Of a DNA stretch of 20,642 nucleotides, positions 1 through 7,031 are shown piece after piece (the first letter of the stretch is position 1; the number at the start of each line of letters is the position of its first letter). Origin of the DNA: Oscillospiraceae bacterium (GTDB taxonomy: Bacteria; Bacillota; Clostridia; Oscillospirales; Oscillospiraceae); contig JAHHSF010000007.1 of the NCBI GenBank assembly GCA_020025375.1, positions 1 through 20,642 on the forward strand, written 5' to 3'. Under the pieces are notes generated by a model, which was not told the DNA's origin, did no database searches, and was given only the letters and a program-made list of their open reading frames with translations. The position numbers and the translations under genes were made by a program.

Positions 1-942
1 CAGACCAAGAAGGCCATCAACAACAAGTTCATCCAGGAGGCCATGACCGACTTTCTCCGCTCCCAGCTCCAGGTCTATTTTATCGAGAACCGCTTCGATG
101 CCGACAAGATTGCCGAGCAGGTCCTGGTAAACAAACGGAGCCGGGAGTCCGCTGAGAAAGCCCGGGTGGCTGTGAAGAAGAAGCTCTCCGGCACCCTGGA
201 CATCGCCAACCGGGTCCAGAAATTCGTGGACTGCCGCACCAAGGACACAGAGCGTCGGGAACTCTATATCGTAGAGGGTGACTCGGCTCTGGGTTCGGTC
301 AAGCTGAGCCGGGACGCCGAGTTTCAGGGCATCATGCCCGTCCGGGGCAAAATCCTCAACTGCCTCAAGGCCGACTACGCCAAAATTTTTAAGAGCGAGA
401 TTATTACCGATCTGCTGAAGGTCATGGGGTGCGGCGTGGAGGTCACCGACAAGCATGCCAAGGATCTTGCCTCCTTTGACTTGGCCAACCTGCGCTGGAA
501 CAAGATCGTCATCTGTACCGATGCCGACGTGGACGGCTTCCAGATTCGCACCCTCATCCTCACCATGCTCTACCGCCTGGTGCCCACCCTGATTCAGCGG
601 GGGTATGTATATATTGCGGAATCCCCCCTCTACGAGATCGACTATAAGGAAAAGACCTGGTTTGCCTACTCCGACAAGGAGAAAAACGACATTGTGGCCG
701 AGATTGGCGCGGACAAGAAGATCAGTGTCCAGCGCTCCAAGGGTCTGGGCGAAAACGAGCCGGACATGATGTGGCTGACCACCATGAACCCCGAGACCCG
801 GCGGCTTATCAAGGTCATGCCCGAGGACGTGGAACGCACCGCCGCCATGTTCGACCTCCTCCTGGGGGACAACCTCCAGGGCCGGAAGGACCATATTGCC
901 GAAAACGGCTATAAATTCCTGGAACTGGCAGATATTTCCTAA
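1..942 (+). CDS. Type IIA DNA topoisomerase subunit B (GyrB/ParE-like), C-terminal part
   Basis: This is the TOPRIM and C-terminal part of the ATPase subunit of a gyrase/topoisomerase IV-type enzyme. The frame is open at base 1, so the start and the GHKL ATPase domain lie upstream of the window. The TOPRIM motif EGDSALG is at bases 274-294, and the metal-binding DADVDG has its aspartates at codons 520, 526 and 532. A GLGE segment follows and leads to the family's MNPETRRLIKV end. The acidic metal ligands are all present, so it should be active. Two usually invariant spots differ: EGDSAGG reads EGDSALG, and DGSHIRT reads DGFQIRT. This marks it as divergent from the main GyrB and probably from standard ParE. 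The A subunit follows after 86 bp. Membership of the fold is certain; which of GyrB, ParE or a third paralogue it is cannot be settled without the rest of the genome. Confidence 0.9.
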   Translation, partial: QTKKAINNKFIQEAMTDFLRSQLQVYFIENRFDADKIAEQVLVNKRSRESAEKARVAVKKKLSGTLDIANRVQKFVDCRTKDTERRELYIVEGDSALGSVKLSRDAEFQGIMPVRGKILNCLKADYAKIFKSEIITDLLKVMGCGVEVTDKHAKDLASFDLANLRWNKIVICTDADVDGFQIRTLILTMLYRLVPTLIQRGYVYIAESPLYEIDYKEKTWFAYSDKEKNDIVAEIGADKKISVQRSKGLGENEPDMMWLTTMNPETRRLIKVMPEDVERTAAMFDLLLGDNLQGRKDHIAENGYKFLELADIS

Positions 943-1028
943 GCAACAGATTGGACGACACCTTATTTACCCCCGGCATCATCGGCCTGCCCGAGCAACA
1001 GACACACTGACGACAAGGACTGATACCA

Positions 1029-3272
1029 ATGGCAAAGAAGAGGGCCCCCGAGGAGGGGCATAAAAAAGTCAACAACCCCAACGTAATGGGCCTGCGGCCC
1101 GAGGTGCTGGAGCAACCCATTACCGAGACACTGGAAATCAACTATATGCCCTACGCCATGAGCGTAATCGTCTCCCGGGCCATCCCGGAGATTGATGGGT
1201 TCAAGCCCTCCCACCGGAAGCTTCTGTACACCATGTACCAGATGCATCTGCTGGGAGGCGCCCGGACCAAGAGCGCCAACGTGGTGGGTGCCACCATGAA
1301 GTTGAACCCTCACGGCGACCAGGCCATTTACGACACCATGGTCCGCCTCTCCCGGGGCTATGGGGCTCTTCTGCACCCTCTGGTGGACTCCAAGGGCAAC
1401 TTCGGTAAGGTCTACTCCCGGGACATGGCCTGGGCTGCCAGCCGGTACACTGAGGTACGGCTGGACCCCATCTGCGCCGAGCTCTTCAATGGCATTGACC
1501 AGGACACGGTGGACTTCGTGGACAACTACGACGGCACCATGAAGGAGCCCGCCCTCCTGCCCACCTCCTTTCCCAATGTGCTGGTCTCTGCCAATCAGGG
1601 CATCGCCGTTGGCATGGCCTCCAACCTGTGCGGCTTTAACCTGGGGGAGGTGTGCGATGCCACTACTGCCTACCTCAAGGACCCCGAGACCGATATTATG
1701 TTAACCTTGAAGGCCCCCGACTTTCCCACCGGCGGCGAGCTTCTCTACGACGAGGCCGCCCTGCGGGAAATCTATCGCACCGGCCGGGGCTCCTTCCAGG
1801 TCCGGGCCAAGTGGCGGTATGAGAAGAAGGAAAACCTCATCGAAATTTACGAGATTCCCTACACCACCACCGCCGAGGCCATTTTGGACAAGGTGGCCGA
1901 CCTCATTAAGGGCGGCAAGCTGAAAGAGATCGCTGATATGCGGGATGAGACCGACCTCAACGGCCTCAAACTCACCATTGACCTCAAGCGGGGGGCCGAC
2001 CCGGACAAGCTCATGGCCCGTCTCTTCAAGCAGACGACGCTCCAGGACTCCTTCGCCTGCAACTTCAACATCCTGATTGCCGGGATGCCCCGAGTCATGG
2101 GAGTGCGGGAGATTTTGGAGGAGTGGTCGGCCTGGCGGATGGATGGCGTGCGCCGTCGGACCCACTTCGTCATGAAGAAAAAGGAGGAAAAGCTCCACCT
2201 TCTGAAGGGCCTGAAGAAGATTCTGTTGGACATCGACCGGGCCATACAGATTATCCGGGAGACCGAGGAGGATTCCGAGGTGGTCCCCAACCTGATGATC
2301 GGCTTCGGCATCGACAGTATCCAGGCCGAGTATGTGGCCGACATCAAGCTGCGGAACATCAACAAGGAATATATCCTCAAGCGGGTGGAGGAGGTAGCCT
2401 CCCTGGAGGAGGAAATCGCCGACCTGCAGGATCTGGTGAACTCCCCCGCTCGAATCAAGAAGATCATAATTGGGGAGCTGGCTGCCGTGAAGAAGAAGTA
2501 CGCCCAGCCCCGGAAGACCACCCTGCTCTATGAGCACCAGCTGGACGACGAGCCCGACCCGGAGGAGGAGATTGCTGACTACCCGGTGACCATCTTCCTC
2601 TCCAAGGAGGGGTACTTTAAAAAGATTACCCCCGCCTCTCTCCGCATGAGCTCAGAACAGAAGTTCAAGGAGGGGGACGAGCTTTTCTTCTCCCAAGAGA
2701 CCACCAACCGGGCCGAGCTTCTGGTCTTTACCGACAAGCAACAGTGCTACAAGACCCGCCTGTCCGACTTTGAGGACGCCAAGGCCAGCGTGCTGGGGGA
2801 CTACCTTCCCTCCAAGCTGGCCTTCGATGAGGGGGAGACCTTCCTCTGGGCCTGTATCCCCGGGGACTATTCCGCCGACCTCCTTTTCTTCTTTGAAAAC
2901 GGTAAGGCGGCCAGGGTGGAGCTGGCCGGGTATCAGACCCAGACCAAGCGAAAACGCCTCACCAGCGCCTTCAGCAACAAGTCCCCCCTGGTGGCCGGCT
3001 ATGTCCTCACCGAGGATCTGGAAATGGCTGTGACCTCCACCGAGGGCCGATGCCTCGTCTTTCACACCGCCAGCCTGGCCCCCAAGGCCACCCGCACTTC
3101 CCAGGGCGTGGCCGTTATGACCCTGAAGCCCAAGTATAAGGTGGCCGAGGCCCGGCCCCTGGAGGATACCACTATTGTCAACGCCCCCCGTTACCGCGCC
3201 CGGAGTCTGCCTGTGGCGGGCGCCCTTCTCAAGGAAGAGGACCGGGGCGTGGAACAAATCAGTCTGCTTTAA
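1029..3272 (+). CDS. Type IIA DNA topoisomerase subunit A (GyrA/ParC-like)
   Basis: This 747-residue protein is the DNA-cleaving partner of the preceding B subunit; together they pass one duplex through another using ATP. The start is set by AAGGA at 1015-1019, nine bases before ATG. Residues of about 30-500 form the winged-helix/tower/coiled-coil core. The active-site tyrosine is Tyr140 in AASRYTE, and the quinolone-pocket loop is NPHGDQAIYD at residues 93-102. The C-terminal part (from about 525) looks like a degenerate beta-pinwheel, and I see no GyrA box (QRRGGKG-type), which argues for relaxing/decatenating activity rather than supercoiling. The position equivalent to E. coli GyrA Ser83 is Gln98; the Asp87 equivalent is kept as Asp102. 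The gene is followed closely by the YitT-family gene, so it is likely co-transcribed with it. ParC or a third lineage-specific enzyme are both possible. Confidence 0.92.
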   Translation: MAKKRAPEEGHKKVNNPNVMGLRPEVLEQPITETLEINYMPYAMSVIVSRAIPEIDGFKPSHRKLLYTMYQMHLLGGARTKSANVVGATMKLNPHGDQAIYDTMVRLSRGYGALLHPLVDSKGNFGKVYSRDMAWAASRYTEVRLDPICAELFNGIDQDTVDFVDNYDGTMKEPALLPTSFPNVLVSANQGIAVGMASNLCGFNLGEVCDATTAYLKDPETDIMLTLKAPDFPTGGELLYDEAALREIYRTGRGSFQVRAKWRYEKKENLIEIYEIPYTTTAEAILDKVADLIKGGKLKEIADMRDETDLNGLKLTIDLKRGADPDKLMARLFKQTTLQDSFACNFNILIAGMPRVMGVREILEEWSAWRMDGVRRRTHFVMKKKEEKLHLLKGLKKILLDIDRAIQIIRETEEDSEVVPNLMIGFGIDSIQAEYVADIKLRNINKEYILKRVEEVASLEEEIADLQDLVNSPARIKKIIIGELAAVKKKYAQPRKTTLLYEHQLDDEPDPEEEIADYPVTIFLSKEGYFKKITPASLRMSSEQKFKEGDELFFSQETTNRAELLVFTDKQQCYKTRLSDFEDAKASVLGDYLPSKLAFDEGETFLWACIPGDYSADLLFFFENGKAARVELAGYQTQTKRKRLTSAFSNKSPLVAGYVLTEDLEMAVTSTEGRCLVFHTASLAPKATRTSQGVAVMTLKPKYKVAEARPLEDTTIVNAPRYRARSLPVAGALLKEEDRGVEQISLL

Positions 3273-3285
3273 GGGAGGAATCCAT

Positions 3286-4152
3286 TTGAAAAAAAAATCT
3301 TATGAGCTTTTGAGAAGCTACCTGTTCATTACCCTTGGTTCCATCATCTATTCTCTGGCCTTCTGCTGGTTCTTCGCCCCCAACCAGGTGGCCATGGGGG
3401 GACTTACCGGCCTGGGGCAGGTCATTAACTCTGTCATCCCTATCCTGCCCGTGGGCTTCTCTGTCTTCGCCATGAATATCCCCCTCTTTTTCTTGGGCTG
3501 GAAGTATATCGGAGGGCACCTGCTCGTCTCCTCCCTGTACGCCATGGCGGTGACCTCCTTCGGAATTGACCTCATCGACGCCACCTATACCTTCTCCCCC
3601 ATGGACCCCATGCTGGCCACCGTCTGCGGCGGCGTTGTCATGGGAATTGGCCTGGGGATTGTCTTCGCCGAGGGGGCCACCACCGGCGGCACCGACATTG
3701 TCGCCCGGCTCCTGAAGCTGAAATTTCCCTGGCTTCCCCTGGGCAAGCTGGTCATTGTCCCCGACCTCATCGTCATCACCCTGGCCGCCATCGCCTTCGG
3801 CAATATAAACAGCGCTCTCTATGGCCTGGTCGCCCTCTTCATCTACTCCAAGTTGATGGATACCGTCCTCTACGGCATGGACACCTCTAAGGTGGCCTAT
3901 ATCATCAGCGACCAGAACAAGTCCATTGCCGCCGCCATCATGGACCTGGACCGGGGTGCCACCTTCCTTCACGGGGAGGGAGCCTTTACCGGCCAGGAGA
4001 AAAAGGTCCTCCTGGTGGCCTTCAAGCAGAAGGAGATCGTCCAGATCAAGCGTATCGTCAACGACATTGACCCCACTGCCTTCCTTATCGTCTGCGATGC
4101 CCATGATGTGCTTGGGGAGGGCTTTCACGCCTATCAGAAAGACGAGATTTGA
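3286..4152 (+). CDS. YitT family membrane protein (DUF161 + DUF2179)
   Basis: This 288-residue inner-membrane protein matches the YitT family, whose biochemical role is unknown and which has been suggested to be transport related. The start chosen is TTG at 3286 because GGGAGG at 3273-3278 sits seven bases upstream; no ATG fits the beginning of the conserved region. About five hydrophobic segments occupy residues 10-190, with the family pattern PNQVAMGGLTG near residue 30 and EGATTGGTDIVARLL near residue 125. The C-terminal 80 or so residues form the soluble DUF2179 domain (KVAYIISDQ onward, with HGEGAFTGQEKKVLLV). It lies 13 bases after the topoisomerase A stop and 18 bases before the LUD gene, which suggests one operon. 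No functional link to the topoisomerase is evident. Confidence 0.9.
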   Translation: MKKKSYELLRSYLFITLGSIIYSLAFCWFFAPNQVAMGGLTGLGQVINSVIPILPVGFSVFAMNIPLFFLGWKYIGGHLLVSSLYAMAVTSFGIDLIDATYTFSPMDPMLATVCGGVVMGIGLGIVFAEGATTGGTDIVARLLKLKFPWLPLGKLVIVPDLIVITLAAIAFGNINSALYGLVALFIYSKLMDTVLYGMDTSKVAYIISDQNKSIAAAIMDLDRGATFLHGEGAFTGQEKKVLLVAFKQKEIVQIKRIVNDIDPTAFLIVCDAHDVLGEGFHAYQKDEI

Positions 4153-4170
4153 TAACAAGGAGCAATTACC

Positions 4171-4764
4171 ATGGCTAATATTACAAAAACACTGGAAAAT
4201 CTCACCCGCCGGGGCTTTCAGGCCCACTATTTTGCAACGTCGGCGGAGGCCAACGCCTATCTGGTGGAGGCCCTGAAGGGACAGACCGTGGGCATGGGCG
4301 GCACCATGACCGCCAAAGAGATGGGTCTCAACGAGGCCCTTACCCGGGCTGGGATTCAGGTCATCTCTCACTGGGCCGGGTTCACCGCCCAGGAAGCCGC
4401 CCAGGCCCAGGCCTACATCAGCTCGGTGAACGGGGCAGCTGAGACCGGTGAGCTCATCAACATCGACGGCACCGGCAACCGGGTGGCCTCCACCATCTTC
4501 GGCCACCAGTGCCTCTATCTGGTCTTCGGGACCAACAAACTGGAGCCCGACTTTGAGAAGGCTCTGTGGCGGGCCCGGAACATTGCCGGCCCCAAGAATG
4601 CCCAGCGACTGGGGAAGAAGACCCCCTGCGCCGAGAAGGGCGACCGCTGCTACGACTGCAACAGCCCGGAGCGCATCTGCCGGGCCTTGAGCGTCCTCTG
4701 GGGACCGCCCAAGGGCTTTGAGAAGGTGGAAGTCATCATCGTGGGAGAGAACCTGGGCATCTGA
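4171..4764 (+). CDS. LUD domain protein (LutC/YkgG-like, DUF162)
   Basis: This 197-residue soluble protein belongs to the LUD-domain family, which includes LutC of the lactate-oxidation LutABC complex. AAGGAG at 4157-4162 precedes the ATG by eight bases. Family features visible are VGMGGTMTAKEMGL near residues 40-54, NIDGTGNRVAS near residues 92-102 and the LVFGTNKL segment. Four cysteines lie in a C-terminal cluster of the form PC-x6-CYDC-x7-C (around residues 151-170), a possible metal or Fe-S site. LutA and LutB are not neighbours, so a lactate role is not supported here. Clostridial stand-alone LUD proteins of this size are usually uncharacterised. It is probably co-transcribed with the YitT-family gene. 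Confidence 0.88.
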   Translation: MANITKTLENLTRRGFQAHYFATSAEANAYLVEALKGQTVGMGGTMTAKEMGLNEALTRAGIQVISHWAGFTAQEAAQAQAYISSVNGAAETGELINIDGTGNRVASTIFGHQCLYLVFGTNKLEPDFEKALWRARNIAGPKNAQRLGKKTPCAEKGDRCYDCNSPERICRALSVLWGPPKGFEKVEVIIVGENLGI

Positions 4765-4798
4765 GCCTGCTACTCATGGGAAAAGGAGGGAATAGAGG

Positions 4799-5881
4799 AT
4801 GAAAAAACGGTGCTTGGCGCTCTGTCTGGCGGGTTGTCTGGCTCTGAGCGGGTGCAACTCCATGCTGGTGCGGGAATTTGTCTCAGTGGAGCCCCATAAG
4901 GAGAATATCACCGCCGCCGAGGACCCCTCTACCCTCCAAGCCCAGAACTATCAGGAACTCCTTTCGGCCATCCTTTATCTGGTGACCCAGCATGTGGAGT
5001 CCGGTGTCATCCGCCTGTCCAACTACCCCGGAGACGTGTCCGCCGACCTCACCGCCGCCTGCCTGGAGGCGGTGCAGGAAGACCCCCTGGGGGCCTATTC
5101 GGTGGACTACATCAAGCATGATGTGAACCGCATCCTCTCTTACTACGAGGCCAGGCTCACCCTCTCCTACCAGCGCACTGCCGAAGAGGTGGGGAAAATC
5201 GTATCGGTCACCGGAAGCGGCGCCATCAAGGACGAGCTCCGGGAGACCCTCTCCCGCTTCGCCACCGACACCACCCTGCGCATCAGCTACTTTGCCGAGG
5301 ATGAGAGCTATATCCACCATCTGGTGGCCCTGGCCTATTACAGCGTCCCCCAGGCCGCCTTCGGCCTGCCTGACGTCACCATGTCCCTCTACCCCGAAAG
5401 CGGCATTCAGCGCATTGTGGAGCTGAAACTGACTTATCCTCTGGAGGAAGAGGAACTGCTTCAGAAGCAGGAGGCGCTTATGGCCCGGGTGGAGGAGCTT
5501 CTCCCCAAAGGGATGCCCGCCACCGCCCGGGAGGTCTACGATCTGCTGGTGGAACAGGTGGAACTCACCCGGGAGGACGGCTTCTCCACCGCCTACGCCG
5601 CCCTGATGGAGGGCAAGGCGGACGCCCAGGGCCTTGCCCTGGCCTATCAGCTCCTCTGCGACCAGGCGGGCCTGCCCTGCACCGTGGTCCTGGGGAATGA
5701 GGAGAGCCAACAGAAATTCTGGAACATTGTCACCACCGACCAAGGCTCCCGCCATGTGGACTGTAGCCAGCCCGACCGCTTCGGCCTTACCGACCGTCAG
5801 CTCTTCGAGCTGGGAGGCTATGTGTGGGACAACAGCTATCCCCTTTGTCGAGACGGCAGAGAAATGCAAATTTCCTCTTGA
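4799..5881 (+). CDS. Lipoprotein with transglutaminase-like domain, apparently catalytically dead
   Basis: This 360-residue protein starts with a lipoprotein signal, with the LSGC lipobox and lipidated Cys19, so it should sit on the outer face of the membrane. AAGGAGG at 4783-4789 supports the ATG start. The N-terminal two thirds is a mixed domain that I do not recognise. Residues of about 260-330 follow the transglutaminase/protease core pattern: DAQGLALAYQLLCDQAGLPC, then FWNIV, then HVD. By this alignment the catalytic Cys is replaced by Ala276 and the catalytic His by Lys306, while Asp321 is kept. It is therefore probably a non-enzymatic binding or structural domain. It is last in the + operon, and its TGA stop lies inside the -35 box of the tRNA-Gly promoter. 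Confidence 0.8.
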   Translation: MKKRCLALCLAGCLALSGCNSMLVREFVSVEPHKENITAAEDPSTLQAQNYQELLSAILYLVTQHVESGVIRLSNYPGDVSADLTAACLEAVQEDPLGAYSVDYIKHDVNRILSYYEARLTLSYQRTAEEVGKIVSVTGSGAIKDELRETLSRFATDTTLRISYFAEDESYIHHLVALAYYSVPQAAFGLPDVTMSLYPESGIQRIVELKLTYPLEEEELLQKQEALMARVEELLPKGMPATAREVYDLLVEQVELTREDGFSTAYAALMEGKADAQGLALAYQLLCDQAGLPCTVVLGNEESQQKFWNIVTTDQGSRHVDCSQPDRFGLTDRQLFELGGYVWDNSYPLCRDGREMQISS

Positions 5882-5906
5882 CAAGTGAACAAAAGCGTCG
5901 TATAAT
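5878..5906 (+). promoter_or_regulatory. Sigma-A-type promoter for tRNA-Gly
   Basis: TTGACA at 5878-5883 and TATAAT at 5901-5906 are both exact consensus and are separated by 17 bases. Transcription should start near 5913, a few bases before the tRNA. The -35 box contains the TGA stop (5879-5881) of the lipoprotein gene, so the tRNA is driven independently of the operon ahead of it. Confidence 0.9.
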
Positions 5907-5919
5907 AACTTTTGTTCCT

Positions 5920-5995
5920 GCGAGTGTAGCTCATCTGGTAGAGCGCCACCTTGCCAAGGTGGAGGTAGCGAGTTCGAGCCTCGTCACTCGCTCCA
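5920..5995 (+). tRNA. tRNA-Gly (GCC)
   Basis: A complete 76-base cloverleaf with encoded CCA. The acceptor stem GCGAGTG (5920-5926) pairs with CACTCGC (5985-5991), with discriminator T5992 and CCA at 5993-5995. The D stem is GCTC/GAGC. The anticodon stem CCACC/GGTGG encloses TTGCCAA, giving anticodon GCC at 5953-5955. The variable loop has five bases, and the T arm is GCGAG-TTCGAGC-CTCGT with one G-U pair. GCC with a T discriminator fits bacterial glycine tRNA. It stands alone, with its own promoter and terminators. Confidence 0.97.
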
Positions 5996-6023
5996 ACTAA
6001 GGTTGCAAAAAGATGCAGCCCCA

Positions 6024-6060
6024 TGAAACCCTTGCTACGGCAAGGGTTTCAGTCGTTTTC
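6024..6060 (+). terminator. First hairpin terminator after tRNA-Gly
   Basis: A perfect 12-bp stem, TGAAACCCTTGC (6024-6035) with GCAAGGGTTTCA (6040-6051), is closed by the stable UACG tetraloop. A short T-containing stretch (GTCGTTTTC) follows. It lies 28 bases after the tRNA CCA. The U tract is weak, so termination may be partial, or the hairpin may protect the 3' end during processing. Confidence 0.6.
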
Positions 6061-6096
6061 GGAGACAAAATCGAGCATCTGCAGAGATGGAGATGC

Positions 6097-6148
6097 AAAG
6101 CCCCCGATGGTGGTCCATGTGGACCACCATCGGGGGCTTTCCGTTTTT
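6097..6148 (+). terminator. Strong terminator shared by tRNA-Gly and the convergent ABC operon
   Basis: Two perfectly complementary 21-base arms (6097-6117 and 6120-6140), beginning AAAGCCCCCGATGG, form a very GC-rich hairpin. TTTTT follows at 6144-6148 on the + strand. On the - strand the same hairpin is followed only by TTT from its own arm, so it may also stop the ABC transporter transcript, whose last gene ends at 6275. I see no other terminator-like hairpin for that operon, and I recognised no gene or other signal in the 126 bases between this hairpin and that stop. Confidence 0.85.
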
Positions 6149-6274
6149 CCTGGAAGAATTATTTGGGTTGGTGGTATTGCCTGCTTTGTTCCGCATTCCT
6201 TGCGGTGGTGGTAATAGCTTTTTGCCGTCCTTTTTCTCTCTCCCGTTTCCGTTCCGGCGCAACCGGTGTGCAAC

Positions 6275-7015
6275 TTACTCCGCCGCGGCCAGAAGCTGTT
6301 TGGTATAGGGGTGCTGAGGATGGGCAAAAAGCTCGTCCACTGTATTCTGCTCTACAATGGCCCCATCCTTCATCACCAGGACCCGATTACAGATCTGATA
6401 GATCACATTCAGGTCGTGGCTGATAAAAAGGTAGCTCAGGTCGAACTCTTTTTTCAGGCCCACCAGCAGGCGGAGAATTTGGGCCTGAATGGTCACGTCC
6501 AGGGCGCTTACCGGTTCGTCGGCGATGATGAGTTTGGGGCGGGTGATCATGGCGGCGGCGATAGAAATACGCTGGCGCTGGCCGCCGGACAGCTCCCAGG
6601 GCCGCCGGGAGACAAACTCCGAGCCCAGGCCGATCTTCTCCAGCATCTCCAGCACGGCGGCCTTTCTCTCCGGCCCCGTCATGCCCCCCGCCGCGCGGAG
6701 AGGTTCCTCCAGAATCCAGCCGATGCTCCTGGTGGGGTTCAGACTGCCAAAGGGGTCCTGAAAGACCATCTGGGGCCGTTTGGAGTGGTGGATGACCTCC
6801 CCATCGTAGTCGGAGACCATGCCCAAAATGGTGCGGGAAAGGGTGGTCTTTCCGCAACCGCTCTCCCCCACCAGACCCAAGATCTCGCCCTGGTCGATAT
6901 GGAAGGTCACATCCTTCAAGACCTGCTTCCGGGCCCCTTTCCGTCCAAAGAGGGAACGGCCCTGGTCATAGTAGCTGTTCAGATGGCAAACCTCCAGGAC
7001 CTTCTGCGTTTCCAT
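6275..7015 (-). CDS. ABC importer ATPase (DppF/OppF/NikE-like)
   Basis: This 246-residue ATPase energises uptake by the adjacent binding-protein-dependent transporter. Walker A is GESGCGKTT at residues 50-58, the Q-loop lies in QMVFQDP near 82, the signature LSGGQRQR is at 142-149, Walker B ends in ADEP at 165-168, and the H-loop is His200. AAAGGTGG at 7023-7030 lies about seven bases before the ATG, directly after the stop of the other ATPase gene. It is last in a five-gene operon. It stops soon after HPYTKQLLAAAE and lacks the roughly 60-80-residue C-terminal extension of classical OppF/DppF. That makes it closer in size to NikE or opine/metallophore transporter ATPases. The substrate is not determinable from this protein. 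Confidence 0.93.
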   Translation of the reverse strand: METQKVLEVCHLNSYYDQGRSLFGRKGARKQVLKDVTFHIDQGEILGLVGESGCGKTTLSRTILGMVSDYDGEVIHHSKRPQMVFQDPFGSLNPTRSIGWILEEPLRAAGGMTGPERKAAVLEMLEKIGLGSEFVSRRPWELSGGQRQRISIAAAMITRPKLIIADEPVSALDVTIQAQILRLLVGLKKEFDLSYLFISHDLNVIYQICNRVLVMKDGAIVEQNTVDELFAHPQHPYTKQLLAAAE

Positions 7016-7031
7016 GGCCGGTCCACCTTTC

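Noticed and set aside
3259..4506. Long - strand frame opposite the YitT and LUD genes
   Set aside because: It spans two well-supported genes and their junction in antisense, with Gly/Asp/His-rich low-complexity translation.
6013..6423. Small + strand frames between tRNA-Gly and the ABC operon
   Set aside because: They run through the terminator hairpins and into the antisense of the ATPase gene, without ribosome sites.
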